DNA of 64,000 nt, taken from positions 749,396 to 813,395 of the forward strand of contig NZ_LNNH01000012.1 in assembly GCF_001542915.1 (NCBI RefSeq). The letters run 5' to 3'. Both the position numbers and the translations under genes were made by a program. Shown here in pieces: positions 11,606 to 20,533 of this stretch (positions within the stretch are counted from its first letter, which is position 1; the number at the start of each line of letters is the position of its first letter). The stretch is from Peribacillus simplex. Its GTDB lineage: Bacteria; Bacillota; Bacilli; Bacillales; DSM-1321. A model generated the notes under the pieces. It saw only the letters and a program-made list of their open reading frames with translations, was not told the DNA's origin and ran no database searches.

Positions 11606-11642
11606 AAGGAAGCATATCCCCCTCAAGGTCTAGTGCTTCCTT
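11606..11642 (-). terminator. Rho-independent terminator of VOC gene
   Basis: Leftward transcript forms AAGGAAGCA/TGCTTCCTT, a nine-bp stem, followed by TTTTATTT. It lies 50 bp past the stop at 11693. Confidence 0.75.
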
Positions 11643-11692
11643 CATTTTGATACTCAATCAGTTTGTTCCGGCCATGTTCAAAAAGGCGTTCG

Positions 11693-12118
11693 TCATTCTT
11701 CCAAGTCCCACTGCGGATTCCAGACCACCTCCCAAAGATGGCCATCAGGGTCTTTAAAGTGACCGGAATATCCTCCCCAAAACGTATCGTGTGCCGGATC
11801 GGTTATTTCGGCTCCCGCTTTATATGCTTGCAGCAATACACGATCAACTTCTTCCTTGCTTCCTACATTATGGCCAATCGTGAATTCAGTGGAGCTTGCC
11901 TGCGACAATGGAACCTTAGCCTCATGGGCTATATCGCTTCGCTTCCAAATGGCAAGTTTTAGGCCTGCTTGCAAGTCGAAAAAGGCAACGGCGCCGTGCT
12001 CGAATTCCTTCCCTATAATCCCTTCCGTTTGAAAGCCCATTCCATCTTGATAGAATGCCAGCGATTTTTCCAAATCATCCACGCCTAACGTAAGCACAGT
12101 AATACGCGGTTTCAACAT
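11693..12118 (-). CDS. VOC/glyoxalase-fold protein
   Basis: Vicinal-oxygen-chelate protein of 141 residues. It has two beta-alpha-beta-beta-beta modules: ITVLTLGVDDLEKSLAFYQ at the start, and GHFKDPDGHLWEVVWNP at the end with the usual metal-ligand Glu. Start at 12118 follows GGGGGG at good distance. Members include glyoxalases, dioxygenases and fosfomycin- or bleomycin-resistance proteins; the substrate is not evident. It is a single gene with its own terminator. Confidence 0.85.
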   Translation of the reverse strand: MLKPRITVLTLGVDDLEKSLAFYQDGMGFQTEGIIGKEFEHGAVAFFDLQAGLKLAIWKRSDIAHEAKVPLSQASSTEFTIGHNVGSKEEVDRVLLQAYKAGAEITDPAHDTFWGGYSGHFKDPDGHLWEVVWNPQWDLEE

Positions 12119-12277
12119 ATTTCCCCCCTTTTTGAATCTCCCCATGGTAACCACTACAATCGCACCTCCTTCTTTTTTTGTCAAACCAATCTAATTTCCT
12201 GTATAGTGAAAGGATTAGCCAGGATTGAACAATTACTGCCTAATCTGAAATGAAACAGAAAGGAATTTTGATTACCC

Positions 12278-12625
12278 ATGATATCATTTATCCTTACCCT
12301 AAAACGTTTTTTAAAAGCGCTATGGTCCGCTTTTAAAATGAAGAATTTCCAAGTTCTTTTCGCCTTGGTCCTGGTCATGTTACTTTCCGGAACCATTTTC
12401 TATGTTAAGCAGGAAGGGCTGACCGTAATTGACTCTCTTTATTTTTGTGTTGTCACTCTAAGTACCGTTGGCCACCCCGGTTTTGAACCGCAGACGACGT
12501 TCGGAAAAGTGTTCACGATGATTTATATTGTCGGCGGCACTGGGTTATTCATGGGCTTGATTGGTTATCTTGCCTACGCCATCATAAAGAAGCGGGAAAG
12601 CGAGAACAAAGAAAGCAGGAAGTGA
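12278..12625 (+). CDS. Two-TM ion channel subunit, NaK/KcsA type
   Basis: A 115-residue tetrameric-channel subunit. TM1 is about residues 24-43, the pore helix about 49-62, the filter Thr63-Val64-Gly65-His66-Pro67-Gly68-Phe69, and TM2 about 76-103, ending in a basic tail. Length and numbering match the Bacillus NaK channel (filter TVGDGNF at the same positions), and TTFGKVFTMIYI resembles NaK's TM2 start. The usual K+ filter would be TVGYGD. His-Pro-Gly in its place is unusual, so selectivity is uncertain. The AAAGGA site is 13 bases from ATG, rather far. A hairpin terminator follows. Confidence 0.85.
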   Translation: MISFILTLKRFLKALWSAFKMKNFQVLFALVLVMLLSGTIFYVKQEGLTVIDSLYFCVVTLSTVGHPGFEPQTTFGKVFTMIYIVGGTGLFMGLIGYLAYAIIKKRESENKESRK

Positions 12626-12632
12626 AGATATG

Positions 12633-12665
12633 AGGAATGCTCAATCTGAAAGGCATTCCTTTTTG
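12633..12665 (+). terminator. Terminator of channel gene
   Basis: AGGAATGC (12633-12640) pairs with GCATTCCT (12653-12660), followed by TTTTG. Confidence 0.8.
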
Positions 12666-12795
12666 TTCATCAACATTCATTATTTATGTATAACAATCGG
12701 TTCGTTTTTTTCTGTTGGCACTCCCTATTTTCATCCATTTCACGGCAATTTTTACGGTACCTGCCCATTTCAACCGCTTCGCTGAATTCCTTTAA

Positions 12796-12821
12796 TAAAA
12801 AAGCACCCAGGTATGGGCGCT
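12796..12821 (-). terminator. Terminator of cotD-like gene
   Basis: Leftward stem AGCGCCCA/TGGGTGCT (one G-U pair) with a four-base loop and a T run, 16 bp past the cotD-like stop. Confidence 0.75.
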
Positions 12822-12836
12822 CCATTACATCCTTAT

Positions 12837-13103
12837 TCATCTGTCCCAGAAGGGTCTGCATCTATTATTATTGTTCGGGTTACTGCCACAATTAACGTTT
12901 TCTTCAACCGTTTCATAAACGTCTCTCTCATATACAGGATAGTAATGCTCATTTCTAACCACAGTCCTATTAACATTAATCACTTCCGTTGGATGAATAT
13001 GCTTCACGACACGCCGATTTGTTCTCGTATTCACCACGGTCCTTGTAGGATCTGTAATCACTTCTTCCCTTTGTTCACGACATCTTCTACAATTACAACT
13101 CAT
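12837..13103 (-). CDS. cotD: CotD-family inner spore coat protein
   Basis: An 88-residue coat protein made in the mother cell late in sporulation. The cysteine-rich N-terminus (SCNCRRCREQ) and the core HIHPTEVINVNRTVVRNEHYYPVY match the HxHP...NVN...HYFP pattern of CotD. It has no signal peptide and many Arg, Asn and Val residues. Solitary gene with its own terminator. It is one of the clearest signs that the organism sporulates. Confidence 0.85.
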   Translation of the reverse strand: MSCNCRRCREQREEVITDPTRTVVNTRTNRRVVKHIHPTEVINVNRTVVRNEHYYPVYERDVYETVEENVNCGSNPNNNNRCRPFWDR

Positions 13104-13189
13104 AAAAACACCACCTTTTTTTTACTTCTTTGTAGCTTATGATATTAGGTGGAAACTTGTACTAAGCAATAACACTATTTTTTGAATGC

Positions 13190-13223
13190 AAAAAATCCCC
13201 CTCTAACAATTTAGAGAGGGAGT
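13190..13223 (-). terminator. Terminator of CDF transporter gene
   Basis: Leftward CTCCCTCTCTAA ... TTAGAGGGGGA hairpin followed by TTTTTT, about 75 bp downstream of the stop at 13295. Confidence 0.65.
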
Positions 13224-13294
13224 ATCTGCCATTACATGTATATGCATTTGTCTAATATGTTGGTATATCTTCGTTCAAAGGAAAATCAGCATAG

Positions 13295-14164
13295 TTAATT
13301 GGGCTCAACATGAACATGTACATCATACACCCCATGTTCATTCATCATCACTTTTTCTACATGTGTTGCAATATCATGTGCTTCTTTTATATCCAATGTG
13401 GAATTAACAAGAATCACAACATCGATGACTTCATTATTGCCATAATTTCTCCCTTTAATTTCTTTTATACCCTTGACCCCATTCACATTTGTAATGACAT
13501 CTTTATAGAGATGGATTTTATTTTCATCGAATCCGTCTGAAAGCTCATGAGAGGATTGGCTGAATATTTCCCATGCTGTTTTGCATATTAAAAGCCCAAC
13601 GATGATTGCCGTCAGCGGATCAAGCCATGGCATGTTTAGTTGGGAGCCGAAGATTCCGATAGCGGTTCCAATACTTACCCAAGCATCTGAAATATTGTCT
13701 TTCGAAGCGGCCATAACGGCTTTACTGTTAATTTTAAGAGCCAGCTTTTTATTATACCGATATACAAAATACATGGCGATTGCTGATAAAATTCCCACAT
13801 ACCCTGCCATGATGTCAGGCGACTCCTTGCCCCCGTCAAGCATGGACGAAATGGCATCGATCAATACCTGCACACCAACGGCAAACATGATGAATGATGC
13901 CACCATGGAGGCAATCGTTTCACTTTTCCAATGACCATATCCATGATCTTTATCGGGGGGTCTTTGGGCTAGCCTTAATCCAATCAATACGGCAATGGAT
14001 GCGATAATATCAGTCGTATTATTCAAACCATCCGCTTTTAGAGCAGCTGAGTCACTTATGTATCCAATAACCAATTTTATAATAGATAGACAAATATAAG
14101 CAATGATACTAATGATTGCACCACGTTCGCCTAATTTGAGGTCATTATATTTCTGTTCTTCCAT
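13295..14164 (-). CDS. Cation diffusion facilitator (Mn/Zn-type efflux transporter)
   Basis: A 289-residue CDF antiporter with six membrane segments and a cytoplasmic C-terminal domain. Metal-site residues are visible in KADGLNNTTDI (Asp45, Asn48, Asp52) of TM2 and in DHGYGHWKSE (His74, His78), with a second site AASKDNISDAW in TM5. The Asn-containing TM2 motif resembles the Bacillus MneP/MneS manganese exporters rather than the HD-HD zinc type, so Mn(II) efflux is likely. Monocistronic. I found no clear MntR box upstream. Confidence 0.88.
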   Translation of the reverse strand: MEEQKYNDLKLGERGAIISIIAYICLSIIKLVIGYISDSAALKADGLNNTTDIIASIAVLIGLRLAQRPPDKDHGYGHWKSETIASMVASFIMFAVGVQVLIDAISSMLDGGKESPDIMAGYVGILSAIAMYFVYRYNKKLALKINSKAVMAASKDNISDAWVSIGTAIGIFGSQLNMPWLDPLTAIIVGLLICKTAWEIFSQSSHELSDGFDENKIHLYKDVITNVNGVKGIKEIKGRNYGNNEVIDVVILVNSTLDIKEAHDIATHVEKVMMNEHGVYDVHVHVEPN

Positions 14165-14346
14165 TCAACTTCCCCCCACAATTAAGTACTTGATTATCAT
14201 ACCAACTTAAAATTGGGTGGGTCTATAGCAACCTTTTTGTATCGTTTTATATATGTAAGCGCTAGGTAACTATGTTGGATGAAGCAAACTATCTGAAAAG
14301 AATAAATATAGTTTCTTTCATCAGCGGGTCAATAGATTTTAACAAC

Positions 14347-14371
14347 AAAAAAAGGGCCGCTGCCGCAACCC
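14347..14371 (-). terminator. Terminator of RibD-like gene
   Basis: Leftward GGGTTGC, GGCA loop, GCGGCCC then seven T. Confidence 0.75.
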
Positions 14372-14384
14372 GATCACTGATTCC

Positions 14385-14945
14385 CTAGGTATAGATAATT
14401 TTGTATGTGGGTTTGATCACACCGTTTGGATACTGCGTCATTTCAATTAAATCCAGTTTAAGCAAAGGCTTGACGCTGCCGAAAAGGGGGATGCCTTCCC
14501 CGATGATGATGGGGTTCACTTTCAGTACCAATCGATCGATGAGTTTATGCTTGATTAAATTCCCGGCAAGTTCGCCTCCGCCGCATAACCATAGCTTACC
14601 TTCCCCTTGCTGCTTGAGATTTTCAATGAATTCCACGGCATTTCCCTTGATGAGCTCCACTTCCTCGTTCGATTCGAACTGAAGGGAATTTGAGAAAATA
14701 TAATGCTTCAGCCCCTTATAGCCAGGTTCACCCGGTTTTGCGCCGAAATGAAAGCCAAACTCATATGTTTTCCGCCCCATCAATACGGCGTCATATTGCT
14801 GAATTTCCGTTAAAAAATCCGGGACATGCTCTCCTTCGAATAAAAAGAGGGAATTACTGATATCTCCATCGATTATGCCTTGGTCCGCAATGAAATGGTC
14901 CAGCGATACTGCCACATGATAAATCAATTCAGCCACGTTAGACAT
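14385..14945 (-). CDS. Dihydrofolate reductase-like / RibD C-terminal domain protein
   Basis: A 186-residue NAD(P)H-binding protein of the RibD_C/DHFR superfamily. LIYHVAVSLDHFIA at the start, VLMGRKTYE, and LWLCGGGELAGNLI (dinucleotide loop) are the family motifs. These small YwjB/YyaP-type proteins have no settled substrate. The start is ambiguous: ATG 14945 sits directly on GGAGGG, so GTG at 14936, ten bases from that site, may be used. It is followed by its own terminator and preceded by the nucleotidyltransferase gene in the same direction. Confidence 0.8.
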   Translation of the reverse strand: MSNVAELIYHVAVSLDHFIADQGIIDGDISNSLFLFEGEHVPDFLTEIQQYDAVLMGRKTYEFGFHFGAKPGEPGYKGLKHYIFSNSLQFESNEEVELIKGNAVEFIENLKQQGEGKLWLCGGGELAGNLIKHKLIDRLVLKVNPIIIGEGIPLFGSVKPLLKLDLIEMTQYPNGVIKPTYKIIYT

Positions 14946-15020
14946 CCCTCCGTATTTGTTCTGAAATCGTGATCTAAACACAAATCAATTCATTTAAATC
15001 TTCTGCTATGAAAACTAAGA

Positions 15021-15872
15021 TCAAGTAGCCATTTTTATCATCTTTTTAATCAGATCTTCATTTGGTTCGATGTCCATCAGCATACTTAGGCACTTATTCA
15101 ATCTAAGGAATTCCGGGATCATCTTTCCCATCGTTTTCATGATTTCACTAGGATTGCGATCGCTGCCCCATTCATTTAAGAGGTTTAATTTCTTTTCATC
15201 CAATTTACTTCTTTTTCCTTCCATTTTCGTCCATGCTCCATAGGAGCCGTCTAAATGCTCCCCCATTTCCATATACCAGCCATGGACGATGTGCCAGCGC
15301 ACTTTATCGAGATTAGATCGTGCATATAATCTCTCCCCCCTCATAACAGCTCGGTATGTTTCATGGATAAAAGCAAGCAGTTTCCCCCGCCAAAGTTCCA
15401 CTTCCTCCACTGTAGACTTGTAAGCAATCTCTGCCGATGCCTCAACAACCTGACTCACGATATTAAAGGGATCATGGCGGATTTCAATTTCCTTCATCCA
15501 GATGGAAGGTACAACTTCCTCAGGTGAATGATACCAGCTATCGACTTTGACGAAGGTATCATAATGTGTGACGATATATGGTGAAGATGAATGGTGATCT
15601 TCATGAAAAGCGGCATTCCCCCAGCCATTGGCTCGTTGCATTTTTCCCTTTAAGTAAGCTGCTTTCCGCTCTCGGATGACAACCGTATGCAGATCGATAT
15701 CAGAGTAATCATCAAAGTTCCCTTTCGCTAATGACCCCGAAAGGTATATGGCCAAAACATCCCGGTCAGCCGATAGGTCCTTTATTGCATGAAGCAACAA
15801 AATATCACGATGCTTGGGCAAATAGGAGTCTCTTTCCAAATGTTCACTGAAGAATCCCACACATAAAACCAT
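15021..15872 (-). CDS. Nucleotidyltransferase-fold protein (aminoglycoside/lincosamide-type)
   Basis: A 283-residue protein with the polymerase-beta-like nucleotidyltransferase signature GSLAKGNFDDYSDIDL: Gly46-Ser47 and the metal-binding Asp58 and Asp60. The helical remainder is like stand-alone adenylyltransferases that modify aminoglycosides or lincosamides, but close identity is not recognisable and many such genes are not resistance genes. The start is unsure because AGGAG directly abuts the first ATG; a GTG four codons in is possible. Confidence 0.75.
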   Translation of the reverse strand: MVLCVGFFSEHLERDSYLPKHRDILLLHAIKDLSADRDVLAIYLSGSLAKGNFDDYSDIDLHTVVIRERKAAYLKGKMQRANGWGNAAFHEDHHSSSPYIVTHYDTFVKVDSWYHSPEEVVPSIWMKEIEIRHDPFNIVSQVVEASAEIAYKSTVEEVELWRGKLLAFIHETYRAVMRGERLYARSNLDKVRWHIVHGWYMEMGEHLDGSYGAWTKMEGKRSKLDEKKLNLLNEWGSDRNPSEIMKTMGKMIPEFLRLNKCLSMLMDIEPNEDLIKKMIKMAT

Positions 15873-16076
15873 CTCCTTTTTTTAACAAACCTTCAAAGTA
15901 CTATATTCGTTCCAAAATAAATACTCTCCTTCCCCCTCTTGCATAATGGACCAAACATATCTTGAACTCCACGCCCCACCCCATTGCTTGGTTTGCCGGC
16001 TTCTGAATGTCCCTATCCCTGCATATCCTGATAGGATATGATTTTAAAAAAGTCAGTTAAAGGGGGAAATCCATTG

Positions 16077-16403
16077 ATGTTTTTTGCAAATACACCCGAA
16101 CCGCCTTACTACGCTTGTATTTTTACGTCAAACAGAAGTGAAGGAGATGCGGCAGGCTACGATTCAACCGCTGATTTCATGGTTGAGCTTGCCTCTCAGC
16201 AAGAAGACTTTTTAGGAGTAGAGAGCGTAAGGGATCAAAACGGTTCAGGAATCACCGTATCTTATTGGAAATCCCAGGATTCAATCAAGCGCTGGAAGGA
16301 AAATGCTTTACACAAAAAAGCTCAGGAAAAAGGCATGAAAGACTGGTATTCCTCTTATTCCGTACGTATTTGCAAGGTTGAAAGAGAGTACCGCAACAAG
16401 TGA
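16077..16403 (+). CDS. Antibiotic-biosynthesis-monooxygenase-fold protein
   Basis: A 108-residue ferredoxin-like alpha+beta barrel protein. The motifs PPYYACIFTSNR, MVELASQQEDFLGVES and ISYWKSQDSIKRWKEN-like text (here VSYWKSQDSIKRWKEN) are typical of the ABM family. Small Bacillus members are stand-alone and of unknown substrate; some relatives degrade heme. The start at 16077 uses GGGGG ten bases upstream. A clear terminator follows. Confidence 0.82.
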   Translation: MFFANTPEPPYYACIFTSNRSEGDAAGYDSTADFMVELASQQEDFLGVESVRDQNGSGITVSYWKSQDSIKRWKENALHKKAQEKGMKDWYSSYSVRICKVEREYRNK

Positions 16404-16445
16404 GAAAACTTAGGACCTCGTTCCGGCATCAAGTTCATAAAAAAG

Positions 16446-16468
16446 ACCGCTTTACAGCGGTTTTAAAA
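16446..16468. terminator. Bidirectional hairpin terminator
   Basis: ACCGCT (16446-16451), TTAC loop, AGCGGT (16456-16461), then TTTT; A-rich on the other side, so it can serve both converging genes. Confidence 0.75.
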
Positions 16469-16493
16469 AAAAGCATGGATTTGTTTCATGACG

Positions 16494-17045
16494 TTAGATG
16501 ATTTTCAAATCTTTTTTTATTAGGGAGTACATCAATAAATCATCAAATTTCCCACAAGTATATTCATAATGCCTAAGCAAGCCCTCTCTTTTAAAGCCTT
16601 GCTTTTCCACCAGTCTTTGGGATGGAATATTGGCGGGCTCGATTAAAGCCTCGATCCTTTCCAATTGAAAGTGATGATAGCCATACCTGACGACGGCTTC
16701 CAAGGCTTCACCTGCTATGCCTTTTCCCCAATGAGCTTGATTTAGTTCATAGCCAACTTCTGCCCGGAAATGTTTAGGGGCCCTATTCAAAAATCCACAG
16801 CTCCCGATCACCTTCCCGTTATCTTTCATCGTTATTCCCCATCTAATTCCTGTACCTTCTTTGCGGATGGACTGATACCAACCGATTTCCTCCCACACTT
16901 CATCGACTGTTTGGAAAGGCTCCAATCCCATATGCTTCACGACCTCGATATCAGTTAGATAGTCAAGCATATCACCTGCGTCCGCTTTTGTTGCTTCACG
17001 CAATATCAATCTTTTCGTCTCAATAACCGGGAATTCGTTTTCCAT
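16494..17045 (-). CDS. GNAT N-acetyltransferase, RimJ/RimL-like
   Basis: A 183-residue acetyl-CoA-dependent acetyltransferase. The opening IETKRLILREATKADAGDML, the central IGSCGFLN, the acetyl-CoA loop HWGKGIAGEAL and ANIPSQRLVEKQGFKREG are hallmarks of the RimJ/RimL type that acetylates N-termini or small substrates. The start has GAGGAG upstream. It resembles the GNAT at 62962 in layout (same WGI, QGF/LGF and HY/NY blocks), suggesting paralogy. Confidence 0.88.
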   Translation of the reverse strand: MENEFPVIETKRLILREATKADAGDMLDYLTDIEVVKHMGLEPFQTVDEVWEEIGWYQSIRKEGTGIRWGITMKDNGKVIGSCGFLNRAPKHFRAEVGYELNQAHWGKGIAGEALEAVVRYGYHHFQLERIEALIEPANIPSQRLVEKQGFKREGLLRHYEYTCGKFDDLLMYSLIKKDLKII

Positions 17046-17477
17046 ATTTCTCCTCCTCTGTTACCATACGCACCTTCCAAGCTACTGTATAGGATTTGCC
17101 TTCCAATATGTCTCTTTCTTACGACCGTCAAAATAATTATCCATATATTAACATAATCCCACTTATTTTTGAGAACCCAAAAGTTGAATTTCTTCACGGA
17201 TATAGCGATTTTTTGATTCCTTAATGCCTTCAGTTTCAGCCGCTTCACAGCTTATATAGAACTTAAGTGTCATTATCTTCCTGATATCAACAGGTCGAAT
17301 AGGCCTTTTTTACCTATCCTTAATAAGTTAACAAGAAGATAAGCAAACTAAATGATATTGCGGTATAAATCTTCTTTCCTTACATAATTCGTTAAAGATA
17401 TCAGGATGACATAAGGAATAACAATATAGCGGCTATTCAAATAGTGCTTTATCTAATTGTAATGGGGTGCATGTTTT
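17046..17477. other. Intergenic region before secreted phosphoesterase
   Basis: About 430 AT-rich bases between divergent genes. TTCCTGATATC near 17280 and GATATCAGGAT near 17397 form a distant inverted repeat. I see no tRNA, riboswitch or convincing small gene. Confidence 0.4.
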
Positions 17478-19277
17478 ATGAAAATGAAAAAAGCATTTAT
17501 TGGTCTAACACTATTATTCATGATTGTTCCCGGCATTGCCAATTCGGCAAACTCCATACATCCCGATGCTGAAAATGATCGAGGCACGATCCTGGCTGAT
17601 TGGAAATTCACAAGACAGCATGTCAAAAGTGGTTCAATCGATAAAGGAAACTTAATGATCGAGGATACAAGCAAGCACGGAAACGATCTGGAGATGGCAA
17701 CCATCGGGGATGCTGCCTCCCCTGAATTAAAAGGATTGATTCAATGGTCTGAAGAAGATTATCATGATCGTGAAGGGGTGGATAGCCTAAAATTCGCTAA
17801 TCAGGAAAACGGGCCTTCAGGACGATACTTCAAAACCAAGAAAAACGCACCGATCAATTCAGAGAAATTCGATAATGGATTCACAATCGAAGCTATTTTT
17901 AAATTACCAGCTAAAACTAAAACCAACAATGGGTTAGGACTTTTCTCCAGGCAAGGAAAAGCGGTCGACCTTAATAAAATGGACGGCGACAAGAAACTTC
18001 TTTCTGCCCTTACTTTATCAAGCGATCAAAAAATACATTGGACAAGCCACCCTTCCAATCTAACTTATAATGTAAGCAATTGGTCAAGAGCGTTAAATGC
18101 GGATGAATGGTACCACTTGGCTGTAGTCAATGATGGCAGCGCGACCACCTTGACTTTAAATAGCATAAGTGATTACGGAGAATCGGAAAAGGCTATAGGC
18201 ATTGCGGGATTGACTGGGAAGGGCTGGAACATCGGAGCATCCGAATGGAGCAATAAATTGGATAAACTATTTGCGGGGAATATCGAGGAAATCCGGATCG
18301 CCAATAAAGCATTGACTGAAAAAGAATGGCTTGTGAAGGATCCCCGTGACGATGATCCCTTCGAAGGCTCTAATAAATCAATGCCCCTTTTGACGAATAA
18401 AAAAAATTATAATTTCGTTTTCATTCCTGATACTCAGAAATATTCAAGCCAAAACCCAGAGATTTTCAATAGCCAGATGAATTGGATTTCCAAGAACACG
18501 AAGAAGAACCATATCATCATGAATTCATTCGTAGGTGACATTGTCGATAGTGATACGGAAAAACAATGGCAAAACTCACTTTCAGCCATTTCGAAATTGG
18601 ATAAGCAGCACATCCCCTATATGATGGCGGCAGGAAATCATGATTATGCGGCCGGAAACCCATTCCTAACACACTATGGACCGCACCGTTTTCAAAATAA
18701 AGCATACTATAAGGGCTCATCCCAATCCGGGTACAGCTCCTTTGCAATCGTTAAGGCCGGTAGTTATCAATACTTGGTCTTGATCGTTGATATGAAAAAC
18801 CTTCATAAAGACTTGCAATGGGCGGAAGGTGTCCTCGATCAGCATCAGGATAAACCGACAATCCTCGTTTCACATGATATCATTTTCCCTGATGTGATTA
18901 ATAACGAAACCATCGCCGCTGAATCGGCCAATGGCCGGCTGATATGGAAAGAACTCGTAAAGGATCATAATCAAGTTTTCATGACGGTCAATGGACATTA
19001 TTTCGGCATTGCTCATCAAGTAAAGAAAAACAGAGCGGGGAATGATGTCATTCAAATGGTGGTCAATTATCAATCGGATTATCGTGGCGGGAATGGCTGG
19101 CTAAGACTTGTCGAATTCAATGAAAAGAAAAACCAATTGTTTTTCCGTACCTATTCCCCATATGTAGACGAAATGACTAAAAAGGAAAGAACCTATATTG
19201 ATTATAAGTTTTTAACAGGTGCAAATAACTCATTTATTTTGGATTGGGATTTCAAACGGCGTTTCACCTTTAAATGA
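17478..19277 (+). CDS. Secreted LamG-like plus calcineurin-type metallophosphoesterase
   Basis: A 599-residue exported enzyme. Residues 1-24 form a Sec signal peptide (basic MKMKK, hydrophobic core, cleavage near ANS-AN). About 38-285 is a concanavalin/LamG-like jelly roll (DNGFTIEAIFKL, EWYHLAVVNDG, GNIEEIRIANKALT) probably binding polymer. About 310-590 is a calcineurin-like phosphoesterase with metal motifs IPDTQ (316-320), GDIVD (353-357), GNHDY (386-390), later SHD and NGHYFG. Extracellular phosphate scavenging or phosphodiester hydrolysis is likely; substrate is unknown. GGGGTG precedes the start. Monocistronic with its own terminator; no Pho box was recognised. Confidence 0.88.
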   Translation: MKMKKAFIGLTLLFMIVPGIANSANSIHPDAENDRGTILADWKFTRQHVKSGSIDKGNLMIEDTSKHGNDLEMATIGDAASPELKGLIQWSEEDYHDREGVDSLKFANQENGPSGRYFKTKKNAPINSEKFDNGFTIEAIFKLPAKTKTNNGLGLFSRQGKAVDLNKMDGDKKLLSALTLSSDQKIHWTSHPSNLTYNVSNWSRALNADEWYHLAVVNDGSATTLTLNSISDYGESEKAIGIAGLTGKGWNIGASEWSNKLDKLFAGNIEEIRIANKALTEKEWLVKDPRDDDPFEGSNKSMPLLTNKKNYNFVFIPDTQKYSSQNPEIFNSQMNWISKNTKKNHIIMNSFVGDIVDSDTEKQWQNSLSAISKLDKQHIPYMMAAGNHDYAAGNPFLTHYGPHRFQNKAYYKGSSQSGYSSFAIVKAGSYQYLVLIVDMKNLHKDLQWAEGVLDQHQDKPTILVSHDIIFPDVINNETIAAESANGRLIWKELVKDHNQVFMTVNGHYFGIAHQVKKNRAGNDVIQMVVNYQSDYRGGNGWLRLVEFNEKKNQLFFRTYSPYVDEMTKKERTYIDYKFLTGANNSFILDWDFKRRFTFK

Positions 19278-19304
19278 GCCCTATCCCCAGACATCCGTTA
19301 AAGA

Positions 19305-19342
19305 AGGAGAGCATGTTTAACCAAAACATGCTCTTCCTTCAA
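19305..19342 (+). terminator. Terminator of phosphoesterase gene
   Basis: Long hairpin: GAGCATGTTT (19309-19318) pairs with AAACATGCTC (19325-19334), and the stem extends through AAGGA/TCCTT with one bulge. Confidence 0.75.
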
Positions 19343-19504
19343 TTTGCTAGTGACCAAAAGAGGGACTACTCATGTCTAATGCTCGAGCAGGCACCCCTAT
19401 TTGAATCATTTATCTGTCCATTTCTTGATCGTATTCGTCGTAATCCGGCTGAAACTCCGAATCATTTCCCCAAACCATAATCCTGTCAAATAATCACGGT
19501 TACC

Positions 19505-20227
19505 TTAATTCTTCCAGTAGTCCGTTATGGCCAGTCCATCATAAACATGATCCCACATGGAATCATCATTAGGGCTTTGGCTTGGAACCTGTGTCGTACA
19601 AATCCCGTCAATTCCCCAGTCGATTTCCTTAACACTCGGTATATCTGCTATTGGATCAAGGAACAGGATGTTACATTTTCCAGGTGTCATACCTGCTAAG
19701 ATAGATCGCAATTCAAGTGCTTCCGGAATGCTTACTGCCCCCCACCGGATAAATAGAACGGATTGGCTGTTTGCAAGTATTTCAATGAATTTTCTTATTC
19801 GGTCATTAAGCTTTTCCTTATAGGCGGGGTAAAGTTGTCTCCAATCCTGCTCCTCAATGATTGGGAAATCGTGTACCGAGATAATATTATACGTGCTATC
19901 CTGAATAAAATGCGCGTTTTGCTTCTTCCTGCCCTCGTCCGCAAATACGGCATCTCCATCATCAAGATACGCGGCAACACCATCTATACGCTGCATTTGC
20001 TTAATGTCCATAAACCCATCAAATCCGTTCTTCAACAATTTGTTTACATCGGATAATGAATTAGATACGACCCAATCAAGCGGGAATGAAAACCTCCTTA
20101 AATTATGCCGCCTTAAATTAAGTGAAGGACCGCACCAACTGCCCAAACTTATTATGACATCATATTTCCCTTTAATATCTTGTAATTTCAAGTCAGCCAT
20201 CCTCTCTATTATTTTCCCTTCATTCAC
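19505..20227 (-). CDS. DUF1796 papain-like cysteine peptidase family protein
   Basis: A 240-residue protein with the DUF1796 signature YDVIISLGSWCGPSLNLRR...SFPLDWVVS, a conserved Cys shortly after the first strand, a HDF motif (SVHDFP) and a late IDWGIDG/WDHVYDG end. The family is described as putative cysteine peptidases but the reaction is unproven. No signal peptide is seen. Start could be 20227 or the internal ATG at 20197; neither has ideal spacing. It is followed on the same strand by no partner gene. Confidence 0.72.
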   Translation of the reverse strand: MNEGKIIERMADLKLQDIKGKYDVIISLGSWCGPSLNLRRHNLRRFSFPLDWVVSNSLSDVNKLLKNGFDGFMDIKQMQRIDGVAAYLDDGDAVFADEGRKKQNAHFIQDSTYNIISVHDFPIIEEQDWRQLYPAYKEKLNDRIRKFIEILANSQSVLFIRWGAVSIPEALELRSILAGMTPGKCNILFLDPIADIPSVKEIDWGIDGICTTQVPSQSPNDDSMWDHVYDGLAITDYWKN

Positions 20228-20256
20228 CGAGCATTCTCAAGGATGTTAGTGTCCGT

Positions 20257-20442
20257 TTATTCTAATCCCCCTTCTTTTCCTCTTTGTTCAGGTATTATAT
20301 AGACAATCCAGCCATAACGATGCTTAAGCTCATCTGCCATCAGCTCTGCCGTTTCCATGTCAGTAAATGTGCCTGTTATTAAACGAAACCGAGCTTCTTT
20401 TGGACCACTGTTTTTATCTCCATTCTTGCATTCTTCCTTTAT
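20257..20442 (-). pseudogene. Small SPOR-domain protein with ATA in place of start codon
   Basis: A 61-codon frame encoding a single SPOR domain: ARFRLITGTFTDMETAELMA, then DELKHRYGWIVYII. SPOR modules bind denuded peptidoglycan glycan strands. An excellent AAGGAGGG site (20451-20458) stands eight bases before an ATA codon at 20442-20440, exactly where ATG should be, and no ATG, GTG or TTG occurs before the domain. Either a point mutation killed the start, the organism uses a rare ATA start, or it is a base-call error. The gene lies between the DUF1796 gene and the VOC terminator. Family recognition is by pattern only. Confidence 0.6.
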
Positions 20443-20533
20443 TTGCTTGTCCCTCCTTTTTATATCTTATGAATCCTGCTTGAATACTGTATACTACAGA
20501 GCAGTCCTTGACAGCCCATTTTAAGTCCATGAC

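Noticed and set aside
12670..12861. 63-codon frame after the cotD-like gene
   Set aside because: It overlaps the cotD-like terminator and 3' end and has no family resemblance.
19274..19480. 68-codon frame after the phosphoesterase
   Set aside because: It reads through the terminator hairpin, so it is probably not translated.
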